64,000 nt of DNA from positions 1,488,001 through 1,552,000 of the forward strand of contig NZ_JAHVJO010000001.1 of the NCBI RefSeq assembly GCF_019801215.1, in the 5' to 3' direction. Positions 8,917-16,411 of the stretch are shown one piece after another. Position numbers and translations under genes: made by a program. How positions within the stretch are numbered: position 1 is the first letter of the stretch; each line of letters opens with the position of its first letter. This DNA is from Fictibacillus nanhaiensis. Its GTDB lineage: Bacteria; Bacillota; Bacilli; Bacillales; Fictibacillaceae. A model generated the notes under the pieces. The model was not told the DNA's origin. It worked only from the letters and a program-made list of their open reading frames with translations, and did not search any database.

Positions 8917-9846
8917 TTAGTGAATCCCTCTCTTTTTAAACCTTCCGCCCTTTACTTCTGCAATATCCGCAATGGCAAGAAACGCGCCTGAATCGAATTC
9001 ATCCACAATATCTTTTAGTTTTGCTTCTTCTAAACGAGTGATGACGCAGAACACGACCCCTTTTTCGTCTCCTGTATACGCGCCTTCTCCTTTCAAATAG
9101 GTAACACCACGACCTAGTCTGTGAAGGATCGCCTCACCAATTTCTTTATGATTTTCACTAATGATCCAAGCTGATTTAGACTCTTCAAGACCTGTAATCG
9201 TCAGATCAATGGTTTTATAGGCGATAAAATAGGCAATCAAGGAGTACATCGCTCTGTCCCATGTAAAAACAAATCCAGCTGTTCCAAGAATAAAGATGTT
9301 AAAGAACATAATTATTTCGCCTACTGAAAAAGGCAGTTTATTGTAAGTTAAAATGGCTAAAATTTCGGTTCCATCTAAAGAACCCCCGCTCCTAATAACC
9401 ATACCAATCCCGACACCGATAAAAATGCCGCCAAAAACAGTGGCAAGAAGCAGGTCATCTGTAAATGCAGGTACAGGATGCAAAAGTGTAGTAGCAGTAG
9501 AAAGAATAATAATTCCGTACAAAGTCGAGATGGCAAACGTCTTGCCTATCTGCTTGTAGCCGATGAAAATAAAGGGCAAGTTGAGAATAAATAGGAACAG
9601 CCCTAACTTTAAACCTGTTACATGGGAAAGCATGATCGAGATACCAGCTATCCCACCATCAATAACATGATTAGGAACGAGAAAAATCTCCAGTCCTACC
9701 GCCATTAAGATGGCACCGATCGTAATTAATATCCCGCGAAGAATCAATTTTCCTTTTGTTAACTTCCGGTGTTCTCTTACAATAGATTGAACGGTTTCTT
9801 CCGTCATCATATCTTTTGAATTATCATTGGTGTGTGTAATTTCCAC
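8917..9846 (-). CDS. YitT family membrane protein (DUF161 + DUF2179)
   Basis: 309 residues; GTG 9846 after GGGGGG with 9-base spacing. After a charged N-terminus come about five membrane helices, including GLEIFLVPNHVIDGGIAGISIML, GGIFIGVGIGMVIRSGGSLDGTEIL and IGEIIMFFNIFILG-like segments. The repeated VIDGGIAG / GSLDGTEI glycine motifs are characteristic of YitT. The C-terminal 80 residues form the cytoplasmic DUF2179 domain (KGVVFCVITRLEEAKLKDIV). Bacillaceae carry several paralogues; their transport role is unproven. It probably forms a unit of its own. Confidence 0.9.
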   Translation of the reverse strand: MEITHTNDNSKDMMTEETVQSIVREHRKLTKGKLILRGILITIGAILMAVGLEIFLVPNHVIDGGIAGISIMLSHVTGLKLGLFLFILNLPFIFIGYKQIGKTFAISTLYGIIILSTATTLLHPVPAFTDDLLLATVFGGIFIGVGIGMVIRSGGSLDGTEILAILTYNKLPFSVGEIIMFFNIFILGTAGFVFTWDRAMYSLIAYFIAYKTIDLTITGLEESKSAWIISENHKEIGEAILHRLGRGVTYLKGEGAYTGDEKGVVFCVITRLEEAKLKDIVDEFDSGAFLAIADIAEVKGGRFKKRGIH

Positions 9847-9914
9847 TATACAATTCCCCCCATTCTTCTAATCTATTATATCGAATGATGAGTGCCATTA
9901 CCTCTATTGAAACT

Positions 9915-9957
9915 TTAAAAACAAAAAACAAGGATAAACAGTATGTACTATTTATCC
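9915..9957 (-). terminator. Rho-independent terminator (minus strand)
   Basis: GGATAAA / TTTATCC with inner AGTA / TACT pairing, followed on the minus strand by TTGTTTTTTGTTTTT. It ends the Nif3-like gene. Confidence 0.85.
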
Positions 9958-9976
9958 CTAGACGTTACGAATACCT

Positions 9977-10753
9977 TCATTTATTTACAGGATATGCTAA
10001 AGGCACGGTTTCAATGTGATCCTCATTGATCTGTACAATCTCCAAAGCCGTGTATTTTTCTTGTATGTTTTCCGCTAAGTTTCGAACTCCAAAAATTTCA
10101 GTGTAGGTATGACTGCCAACATATAGGTTCACACCTGCGAATTTGGCGTACTGTACAGAATACAAAGTTCGTTCACCCGTAATAAACGCATCACAGCCGT
10201 TTTCCTTGGCGTACTGAATGTGAGCACTATTGTTGCCAGCTCCTGTTAGGATCGCGACCTTCTTAACAGGTCGCTCATGGTTTTGCCAAGCTTTAACCGG
10301 TTCTCTTAGTACATGCTCAAGACGGTTCTTCAGCTCTGTAAAGGATAGAGCTGATTCAAAAACTCCGATACCTGGATATTCTTTATCATTTTCATACGTT
10401 GAATAACGGGTAATTTCGTCAATTTGAATTTGTTCGAAAAGAGCCGTACATGTACCAAACTGGACAAAATCAAGTGGAGAATGAGTAAAGTAATGTGAGA
10501 TCTCATGTTTCTCTAATTCTGCCACACACACCTCTCTCATACCAAAAAGAAAATCCCATGCGTCGTGATGAGTGATAAGCAGATCAGCTCCTGCTTCAGC
10601 TGCTTTCTCTACAGTTTCAGGTGTCAAATTCGTCGCATAAGCGATTCGTCTTATGGCTTTTTCAACTCGGTATGTAAAACCAAACTCTCCCTCATCTTTA
10701 AGATAGTTGCTAAATAACAGCTCCATCAACTTTTCAAACTCACTAGTTTTCAT
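9977..10753 (-). CDS. Nif3-like dinuclear metal-centre hexameric protein
   Basis: 258 residues. I chose ATG 10753 because GGGGGAA lies 6 bases upstream; an ATG at 10768 overlaps it. Nif3-family features: ADLLITHHDAWDF (two-histidine metal site), THSPLD (Asp), GNNSAHIQYAKENGCDAFITGE (Glu) and VGSHTYTEIFGV (His/Glu). These residues bind two metal ions in a toroidal hexamer. The family (YqfO/YbgI) has GTP-cyclohydrolase-like or nucleotide-related annotations, but its cell role is unsettled. It is transcribed alone and closed by a good terminator. Confidence 0.88.
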   Translation of the reverse strand: MKTSEFEKLMELLFSNYLKDEGEFGFTYRVEKAIRRIAYATNLTPETVEKAAEAGADLLITHHDAWDFLFGMREVCVAELEKHEISHYFTHSPLDFVQFGTCTALFEQIQIDEITRYSTYENDKEYPGIGVFESALSFTELKNRLEHVLREPVKAWQNHERPVKKVAILTGAGNNSAHIQYAKENGCDAFITGERTLYSVQYAKFAGVNLYVGSHTYTEIFGVRNLAENIQEKYTALEIVQINEDHIETVPLAYPVNK

Positions 10754-10812
10754 GATGAATTCCCCCATTTCTTAATTCTTCTATTATGCCACTAGTTTCC
10801 ATATTACACCAT

Positions 10813-10845
10813 AAAAAAAGGGCAGATGGATTGATCCCACCTGCC
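10813..10845 (-). terminator. Rho-independent terminator (minus strand)
   Basis: GGCAGGTGGGATCA / TCCATCTGCC stem-loop with seven T on the minus strand, directly after the 80-aa gene. Confidence 0.88.
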
Positions 10846-10847
10846 AC

Positions 10848-11090
10848 TCACTCGTATTTAATCTCTTCTTGAAGAGAACTTTCAAGATGCTTCATTAAGT
10901 CATAATAATCATCAGGTTTCTGAAACTGTTCAACTGACCAGTGCTGCTTGATCCATTCCGCTACCTCACTCGCACTGTTAAATACCTCACCCGTTGTATC
11001 GCTGTCCCGAACCGTAAAGACCATGTTCTCATAATCCACCGTTACATCGCATGGAAACTTGCCGTCTTTTTTGTACAGCGAATATTCCAC
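10848..11090 (-). CDS. Small hypothetical protein, 80 aa
   Basis: Not recognised. ATG 11090 follows GGAGAGGTGG, and the gene has its own terminator immediately after the stop, so it is real. It is acidic and soluble with no cysteine pair or membrane segment. The first half looks beta (YKKDGKFPCDVTVDYENMVFTVRDSD) and the second half helical (ASEVAEWIKQHWSVEQ, DLMKHLESSLQEE). Confidence 0.75.
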   Translation of the reverse strand: MEYSLYKKDGKFPCDVTVDYENMVFTVRDSDTTGEVFNSASEVAEWIKQHWSVEQFQKPDDYYDLMKHLESSLQEEIKYE

Positions 11091-11253
11091 CTCTCCCGCC
11101 TCCTTATAAAAACTTTCTTACTGAAGTAATACCCACTCTTCGGTCTTTTTATGACATTTCTATCGAGAACTTTTCAAAAAAGGTATAAAACCCGTGCTCA
11201 ACGTTCATTCTGATAGAGATTTCTGTTATTGGAAACATAAGGAGGTATGGTTG

Positions 11254-11406
11254 ATGAAAAACGAAAACGATAAACAAAACCTGAACGTAGAAGTAAGTAA
11301 CGCAAAGAAATATAGAGGCGACTCTGTTGATGCACACAAGGATGTGGAAGACGCCAATCAATACTTGAACGAAGGCGAAATCAGCCAGCAAAACAACAAT
11401 TTATAA
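11254..11406 (+). CDS. Small acidic/Asn-rich hypothetical protein, 50 aa
   Basis: ATG 11254 lies 8 bases after GGAGG. A frame extended to 11194 runs through this site and is not supported. The product is very hydrophilic (MKNENDKQNLNVEVSN... ending SQQNNNL), without cysteines or a membrane part, like many small spore or stress proteins of Bacillaceae. Function unknown. It lies 14 bases before the DUF2512-like gene and is probably co-transcribed with it. Confidence 0.7.
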   Translation: MKNENDKQNLNVEVSNAKKYRGDSVDAHKDVEDANQYLNEGEISQQNNNL

Positions 11407-11420
11407 AGGAGGAACTTTTC

Positions 11421-11774
11421 TTGCAAAGCTTAATGATTAAGTTGATTGGAATTCCCGTAGTGCTTATTCTAGCGAACTTTCTGTTTGATAGTGTAGATTT
11501 TAAACTTGTCCATCCGATCATCTGGATGAGCGTGATCCTAGCTCCAATTGGAGTACTCATGGAATACATCATGATTTCAAGAATCTCCTATGGTAAACAG
11601 TTGATGTTTGATTTCGCTACGTCATTTGTGCTCGTTTTTTTGTTAGGGCTCTTATTACCAGCTGTTGAGATTACGTTGTGGGGTGCCTTTTTAACGGCCC
11701 TTATCCTTACGATTATGGAAGCGATGCTTCATAAACATCTCATCTCTGATCACTTGGATCACTCGTATCGATAA
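11421..11774 (+). CDS. DUF2512/YndM-like integral membrane protein
   Basis: 117 residues from TTG 11421, with AAAGGAGGAAC just upstream. Four hydrophobic helices cover almost the whole length (IPVVLILANFLFDSV, PIIWMSVILAPIGVLMEYIM, FATSFVLVFLLGLLLP, TLWGAFLTALILTIMEAML), followed by a short charged tail (HLDHSYR). Length and layout suit the Bacillus YndM/DUF2512 family, whose function is unknown. It is the second gene of a pair with the 50-aa protein. Confidence 0.7.
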   Translation: MQSLMIKLIGIPVVLILANFLFDSVDFKLVHPIIWMSVILAPIGVLMEYIMISRISYGKQLMFDFATSFVLVFLLGLLLPAVEITLWGAFLTALILTIMEAMLHKHLISDHLDHSYR

Positions 11775-11868
11775 ACAACGTGAAAAAGCCGGCTCCTTAC
11801 CACGGGTAGAGTGCCGTTCTTTTATGTAAGTATAGGAAGTCTATTTTTACTTTAGACTTCTATTCTTT

Positions 11869-12420
11869 TTATTTTATGCACGTATAAACAAATGCCGGTG
11901 GAAAATTTCGTGGTTCAAAGGAAATCTCCACTTCTGTAAACGTGGCCTGAAATGTCTTTTTCATTTGTGTGGAATACTGAAACGCAACCAATACTCCCCC
12001 TGGTCTAAGCGAACGATATATTTCTGTTACAAGTTGTGCCTGAAGACTTTTATCAAAATTGGCAAACGGAAGTCCTGAAAGAACAACATCAAGTGCTCCC
12101 TCTTCCTTACCGATACTCTTCAAAATCTCACACGCATCTTCATGATAGTCTGCACTCGGACCATATTTCTTTTGCAGCCGTTTTCTCATCTCAAGATCTT
12201 TTTCAAAAACATGAAGCTTTGTACCAGGTTCCATACATCTCATGATCTCATTGGTTATAACTCCAGTTCCCGCACCTAGTTCTGCTGCTAGCTCTATATT
12301 TTGCCAAGCTAGTGATGCGGTCATTTTCCTTGCCAAGGCAGCTGAGCTTGGAAAAAGGCTTCCCACTTGCAAAGGGGATTGAATAAATTTTTGAATGAAC
12401 AAAGCTGTTCCGCCTTCCAT
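11869..12420 (-). CDS. Class I SAM-dependent methyltransferase (PmtA/rRNA-adenine-methylase-like)
   Basis: 183 residues; ATG 12420 after GTGAGGT. The SAM-binding glycine loop is ELGAGTGVITNEI, the acidic residue after strand 2 is VFEKD, and motif IV is VLSGLPFANF. The SGLPFxNF form with the N-terminal SLFPSSAALARKM is typical of the small phospholipid N-methyltransferase / KsgA-like group in Gram-positives. The true acceptor (lipid head group or another small molecule) cannot be read from sequence. It stands alone. Confidence 0.85.
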   Translation of the reverse strand: MEGGTALFIQKFIQSPLQVGSLFPSSAALARKMTASLAWQNIELAAELGAGTGVITNEIMRCMEPGTKLHVFEKDLEMRKRLQKKYGPSADYHEDACEILKSIGKEEGALDVVLSGLPFANFDKSLQAQLVTEIYRSLRPGGVLVAFQYSTQMKKTFQATFTEVEISFEPRNFPPAFVYTCIK

Positions 12421-12683
12421 TCTCTCTACCTCACTTTCATAATTCCGATTAATTCAATCGGTTTTATTTATATTATTCAAAAAGCCTTTTAAGGTGAAAA
12501 AGACTAAGCCTATTTTTGAATAGAATGAGTTTATTTTCTAACAAAAAAGGGAAATAAGAGTGAGTTGATGAGCATATAAGAACGAAATTGGTAAAAATTT
12601 TAATTGAAAAATATGTGAGCTTTTGTTACATTGGTAAGCAGTGTACAGCTGAGATAGACATAAGATTAAATGAGGTGTATTAC

Positions 12684-14090
12684 ATGGAGTGGATTAACAG
12701 TTTCATAGGTACAGTTAACAATTACTTGTGGACGTATATTCTGATTGTCATGCTTATTGGCTTAGGACTTTACTTTACGGTCAGAACAAAATTTGTTCAG
12801 TTCCGCATGCTGGGAGAAATGATTCGACTCTTAGGTGAAGGAGCGACTGCCGACAAAAAAGGCGTTTCATCGTTTCAAGCATTTTGTATTAGTACTGCAT
12901 CCCGTGTTGGTACAGGGAACTTAGCAGGTGTTGCACTTGCGATCACTGCAGGAGGTCCTGGCGCTGTTTTCTGGATGTGGCTGATCGCATTGATCGGATC
13001 CGCTTCAGCATTTGTGGAAAGTACGCTTGCACAGATTTATAAGGTTCGTGACGGGGTTGCCTTCCGCGGAGGCCCTGCTTATTATATGGAAAAGGCTTTG
13101 AATGCGCGATGGATGGGAGTCATATTTGCCGTATTGATTTCCATTACGTTTGGTCTTGCATTTAACTCTGTTCAATCAAACACAATTGCAAGTGCATTCG
13201 GCCAGTCCTTCAACATTGAACCGGTATACATCAGCATCTTCCTCGCTGTCGTAACAGGCGTTATCATTTTTGGCGGTATTAAGCGTATTGCAAAAGTGTC
13301 TGAGATCATCGTGCCGATCATGGCTGGACTTTACATTTTAATCGCTTTGTTTGTTATGGTTACAAACATCACAGAGCTGCCAGCAATTGTAAGCATGATT
13401 GTCAAAGGTGCGTTCGGTATGGAAGAGATAGCTGGCGGAGCTTTAGGAGCCGCAATGATGAACGGAATTAAGCGTGGATTGTTCTCTAACGAGGCCGGTA
13501 TGGGTAGTGCACCTAACGCAGCTGCTACAGCTGATGTGAGTCACCCTGTTAAGCAAGGTTTGATTCAGTCTTTAGGTGTTTTTGTAGATACGTTATTGAT
13601 TTGTTCTTCTACCGCATTTATCGTATTGCTTTCAGGAATGCATACGTCAAAAGAAGCAGATGGCATCGTTTTAACACAGCAAGCCTTAACAAATCTGCTT
13701 GGCTCATGGGGCGGACCGTTCTTGGCCATCATCGTTCTCATGTTCGCCTTCAGTTCTGTTGTTGGTAACTACTATTATGGTGAGTCTAATATAGAATTCA
13801 TCAGCAAAAATAAGATATGGTTGATGCTTTACCGTATTGCCGTGGTAGGCATGGTTGCTTTCGGTGCCATTGCATCGCTAGACTTTGTATGGAGCTTAGC
13901 AGACATGTTCATGGGTCTGATGGCGATCATCAATTTAATCGCAATCTCCTTACTTGGAAAAATTGCGTTTGATGCCCTTGGTGATTACATGAAACAGAAA
14001 AAAGAAGGTAAAGACCCTGTGTTCCGCCCGTCCAGTATTGGACTAAAGAACACGGAAGTCTGGGAAGAAGATACTGCAGGAAATAAATAA
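12684..14090 (+). CDS. Alanine/glycine:cation symporter (AGCS family)
   Basis: 468 residues from ATG 12684, preceded by TGAGGTG. An upstream extension to 12588 has no ribosome site and is not conserved in style. About ten to eleven membrane helices are visible. Family signatures are FCISTASRVGTGNLAGVALAI near residue 75 and NGIKRGLFSNEAGMGSAPNAAATADVSHPVKQG near 265-295, the latter diagnostic of AGCS carriers. It imports alanine, glycine or glutamine with Na+ or H+ (AlsT/GlnT-like). It stands alone with a strong terminator. Confidence 0.93.
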   Translation: MEWINSFIGTVNNYLWTYILIVMLIGLGLYFTVRTKFVQFRMLGEMIRLLGEGATADKKGVSSFQAFCISTASRVGTGNLAGVALAITAGGPGAVFWMWLIALIGSASAFVESTLAQIYKVRDGVAFRGGPAYYMEKALNARWMGVIFAVLISITFGLAFNSVQSNTIASAFGQSFNIEPVYISIFLAVVTGVIIFGGIKRIAKVSEIIVPIMAGLYILIALFVMVTNITELPAIVSMIVKGAFGMEEIAGGALGAAMMNGIKRGLFSNEAGMGSAPNAAATADVSHPVKQGLIQSLGVFVDTLLICSSTAFIVLLSGMHTSKEADGIVLTQQALTNLLGSWGGPFLAIIVLMFAFSSVVGNYYYGESNIEFISKNKIWLMLYRIAVVGMVAFGAIASLDFVWSLADMFMGLMAIINLIAISLLGKIAFDALGDYMKQKKEGKDPVFRPSSIGLKNTEVWEEDTAGNK

Positions 14091-14100
14091 GATACAGAGA

Positions 14101-14133
14101 AAGCAGACTTCCGGTGTGGGAGTCTGCTTTTTT
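14101..14133 (+). terminator. Rho-independent terminator
   Basis: AAGCAGACTtCC / GGgAGTCTGCTT with a 4-5-base loop and a T run, 10 bases after the symporter stop. Confidence 0.9.
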
Positions 14134-14170
14134 GCGCGTATTATATAAATGTCTCGCTTTCAAATCCTAT

Positions 14171-14330
14171 TTACCGCTCGTAAATCTCAACTTCCGCTCG
14201 TAAATCTTAAGTAACGCTCGTAAATCTCAACTACCGCTCGTAAATCTCAACCAACGCTCGTAAATTTCAACCAACGCTCGTAAATTTCAACCAACGCTCG
14301 TAAATTTCAACCAACGCTCGTAATTCGTAC
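14171..14330. repeat. Tandem repeat, eight units of exactly 20 bp
   Basis: Eight head-to-tail units, each 20 bp, starting at 14171, 14191, 14211, 14231, 14251, 14271, 14291 and 14311. The consensus is CCAACGCTCGTAAATTTCAA. The core CGCTCGTAAAT is unchanged in units 1-7, units 5-7 are identical, and units 1-4 and 8 carry scattered changes. It fills the gap between the symporter terminator and the fbpA-like terminator. There is no open frame and there are no unique spacers, so it is not CRISPR. Confidence 0.97.
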
Positions 14331-14340
14331 TTGCGTCAAA

Positions 14341-14384
14341 AAAAAACTGGTTCATACAGGTACTTTCATACCCATTGAACCAGT
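14341..14384 (-). terminator. Rho-independent terminator (minus strand)
   Basis: ACTGGTTCA (14346-14354) pairs with TGAACCAGT (14376-14384), with eight T following on the minus strand. It ends the FbpA-like gene. Confidence 0.9.
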
Positions 14385-14406
14385 CTCAACTTCATTAAAG
14401 ACGTTT

Positions 14407-14571
14407 TTAAGTTGCTTCTTCATGTGCGGGTGGAGATAGAATATCCTGAAATTGTTGTTCAAGATCCTGTAAAGAAAGTTCGTACAGATGACGTCCATCT
14501 TTTGTTTTATATATGTTATGTAGCAATAGATCAGCAATTAAGTTTTCCCGTTTTTGATGGTCCGCTGACAC
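14407..14571 (-). CDS. FbpA-like (Fur-regulated basic protein A family) small protein
   Basis: 54 residues from GTG 14571, with AGGAGGG at 6-base spacing; the longer frame to 14598 runs through this site. The core RENLIADLLLHNIYK followed by HLYELSLQDLEQQF closely follows the Bacillus Fur-regulated basic protein A pattern (ENLI..L...G.y....QLYELsL.ELE). FbpA proteins act with the FsrA small RNA in iron sparing in B. subtilis. This copy is not basic, because its C-terminus is acidic, and I see no clear Fur box upstream. Both points argue for caution about its function. Confidence 0.7.
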   Translation of the reverse strand: MSADHQKRENLIADLLLHNIYKTKDGRHLYELSLQDLEQQFQDILSPPAHEEAT

Positions 14572-14808
14572 GTCAATCCCTCCTGAAAATCTCTTCAACT
14601 ACTTCATACCCGCAAATGAAGGAGAAAAAACTTTACAACAATAATTTATGTTGCATGTAAATATATGGTGAAGTCTTTTTGATGTTTTGTTTATCTGTCA
14701 ACATTACCCGCTTTTGGATAAAATGTAAATTGTTACTAGTTGTACATTGTCTTTAACTATTTCCATATAAAGGTGTCCTACCCATTATCAAATATACTCG
14801 CTCAACTC

Positions 14809-14838
14809 AAAAAAAAAAGAGGACAAATCCTTTCGTCC
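14809..14838 (-). terminator. Rho-independent terminator (minus strand)
   Basis: GGACGAA / TTTGTCC stem (one mismatch) with a long T run on the minus strand, downstream of the GNAT gene. Confidence 0.75.
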
Positions 14839-14865
14839 CCTTCTCCCTATTATTGGACAACATCA

Positions 14866-15321
14866 TTATCCTTTAATATCTTTTATAACTGCCATTTCCT
14901 TACCAAACCGATTACCATAGTCGATAAATCCTAAGCTGGCATATAATTGATGTGCGCCTACGTTACTTGGATGATACCCTACAACGATTCTATTGGCATT
15001 GGCGAGTTTAGCCATCTCTGCAAGCATTAACTTTGTTGCCACTTTCCCAATGCCTTTACCTTGATATTCTTGATCGACCATAATTCGGTACACCCAATAA
15101 CCATCAAGTTCTTCCTGCACAGTATTGTACATCAAAAAGCCGACTACTTTTTCTTCATAATAGATAGCCCATGGCTTCAGGGTTGGCTCATATTTGGATT
15201 GAGCAATCGATATGGCATTAGGCTCCAGATATTTCTTTTGATCTTCTGACACCTCTAATTTACAACAGTCATACCAATTTTCTGCGTTTACCTCTACTAG
15301 CTTTACATGTTCAGAAATCAT
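14866..15321 (-). CDS. GNAT N-acetyltransferase, BltD/spermine-acetyltransferase-like
   Basis: 151 residues; ATG 15321 after GAGAGGGG. The opening (VKLVEVNAENWYDCCKLEVSEDQKKYLEPNA) resembles B. subtilis BltD-type polyamine acetyltransferases. The acetyl-CoA loop is MVDQEYQGKGIGKVATKLM, and motif B is YHPSNVGAHQLYASLGF. A polyamine is a reasonable substrate guess, but a related amine is equally possible. It is preceded by a tiny frame with a strong ribosome site (15364-15420) and may be read from the upstream mscS transcript. Confidence 0.85.
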   Translation of the reverse strand: MISEHVKLVEVNAENWYDCCKLEVSEDQKKYLEPNAISIAQSKYEPTLKPWAIYYEEKVVGFLMYNTVQEELDGYWVYRIMVDQEYQGKGIGKVATKLMLAEMAKLANANRIVVGYHPSNVGAHQLYASLGFIDYGNRFGKEMAVIKDIKG

Positions 15322-15363
15322 GTTTTTTCCCCTCTCTGTGTTGAGGAGCGTGTAATCATTTCG

Positions 15364-15420
15364 TTAATTAGACGTTCTCCCCTTATCGTGTTCTTCGAAT
15401 AAATGTATATCATTTGTCAT
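15364..15420 (-). CDS. Possible 18-aa leader peptide upstream of GNAT gene
   Basis: The minus strand reads AAAAGGAGG, 7-8 bases, then ATG 15420 and 18 codons (MTNDIHLFEEHDKGRTSN) to a TAA. The ribosome site is better than that of the acetyltransferase gene, which starts 42 bases later. A terminator-like hairpin ends just upstream of the site. The arrangement resembles a leader peptide or a small regulatory protein. Only the site, the frame and the position support it. Confidence 0.4.
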   Translation of the reverse strand: MTNDIHLFEEHDKGRTSN

Positions 15421-15441
15421 AATGAACGCCTCCTTTTCAAA

Positions 15442-15468
15442 AAAAAGCCTACTATTTCCAGGCTTTTT
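15442..15468 (-). terminator. Terminator hairpin between mscS and leader ORF
   Basis: AAAAAGCCT, loop ACTATTTCC, AGGCTTTTT. Symmetric, so it could work on both strands; it follows the mscS gene on the minus strand. Confidence 0.8.
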
Positions 15469-15492
15469 CAAGTATATCATATCCTTTTACCA

Positions 15493-16329
15493 TTAAGCTC
15501 CTTTATCCACGTTCACTTGGTGAGGATATGGAATTTCAATACCATTCGTATCGAGTGCTTCTTTTAAACCTTTACGAAGCTCTCGCTCAACAGCCCACTG
15601 CTCGCCATTTTTTGTTTTTGAGATGATTCGGATCACGACATCTGAAGAACCAAGCGTTTGTACCCCAAGCACATTAGGACCTTCGATGATGTTTTCATTG
15701 TTCTCTTTCACCTTGTCACAAGCGGCTTGAAGAACTTTTACTGCCTTATCAATGTTTTCCTCATAAGCGATTCCAATATCCACTAACGCTCGCATATTGC
15801 CTCTTGAATGATTGGCAAGTGTACTAATTTCGCGGTTCGGCATATAAAAAAGAGTTCCGTCAAATGAGCGAATGTGAGTTGTTCTGAGACCCACTTCCTC
15901 GACGATTCCGTCTACTCCACCGATTGTTACATAATCTCCTACTTCCATCTGTTTTTCCAAAAGGATAAAGAAACCTGTAACCACGTCACTCACAAGCCCC
16001 TGTGCACCGAAACCAACTGCAAGACCAATGATACCTGCTCCAGCAATAAGCGTTCCAATTTCCAGACCAAACTGTTTAAACAAAATGCCTGCAAAAATAA
16101 AAATTAACAAATAGGAAAACAAGTTCACCACAAGCTTTTGCAAGGTTATAATCCGTCCGCTCGACATTTTGCGGTTCGTTGCTGCCCGGTCAAACATTCG
16201 ATTGATTAATCGTTTGCCGATCGATCGAATAATTAGGAAAAGCACGATAATTAATAAAAACTTCGCCGCCCAAATTCCTGCATCGAGCATCAATTTAGCC
16301 CAATTTACGTTCTCTATCCATTTATCCAA
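15493..16329 (-). CDS. MscS-type mechanosensitive ion channel
   Basis: About 278 residues from TTG 16329, which has GGGAG 9 bases upstream. A longer frame from TTG 16353 puts the start codon inside an inverted repeat and has no ribosome site. Three membrane helices (AKFLLIIVLFLIIRSIG, LVVNLFSYLLIFIFAGILF, TLIAGAGIIGLAVGFGAQGLVSDVVTGFFIL) precede the beta domain. The pore helix shows the Gly/Ala pattern of MscS, and EKQMEVGDYVTIGGVDGIVEEVGLRTTHIR is the family signature. It releases solutes on osmotic downshock. It lies about 80 bases after bioB on the same strand and may be read through from the biotin operon. Confidence 0.92.
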   Translation of the reverse strand: MDKWIENVNWAKLMLDAGIWAAKFLLIIVLFLIIRSIGKRLINRMFDRAATNRKMSSGRIITLQKLVVNLFSYLLIFIFAGILFKQFGLEIGTLIAGAGIIGLAVGFGAQGLVSDVVTGFFILLEKQMEVGDYVTIGGVDGIVEEVGLRTTHIRSFDGTLFYMPNREISTLANHSRGNMRALVDIGIAYEENIDKAVKVLQAACDKVKENNENIIEGPNVLGVQTLGSSDVVIRIISKTKNGEQWAVERELRKGLKEALDTNGIEIPYPHQVNVDKGA

Positions 16330-16350
16330 AAAAAACCACTCCCACATGTT

Positions 16351-16370
16351 CAATAGAATAAATTCTATTG
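16351..16370. repeat. AT-rich inverted repeat before mscS
   Basis: CAATAGAATAAATTCTATTG: 9-bp perfect arms with two central bases, between the bioB stop and mscS. In RNA it is a weak hairpin just upstream of the mscS ribosome site. It could instead be a protein-binding palindrome; no regulator is assigned. Confidence 0.6.
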
Positions 16371-16411
16371 TAACAAGGCAGAGAGAGGCTTTTCAAACGA
16401 TATCTATTGAA

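Noticed and set aside
14171-14330. Possible CRISPR array
   Set aside because: The units are 20 bp and adjoin directly; there are no unique spacers of 30-40 bp and no cas genes.
16351-16370. PerR or Fur box before mscS
   Set aside because: The palindrome lacks the TTATAATnATTATAA / GATAATGATTATC pattern and lies downstream of any likely promoter.
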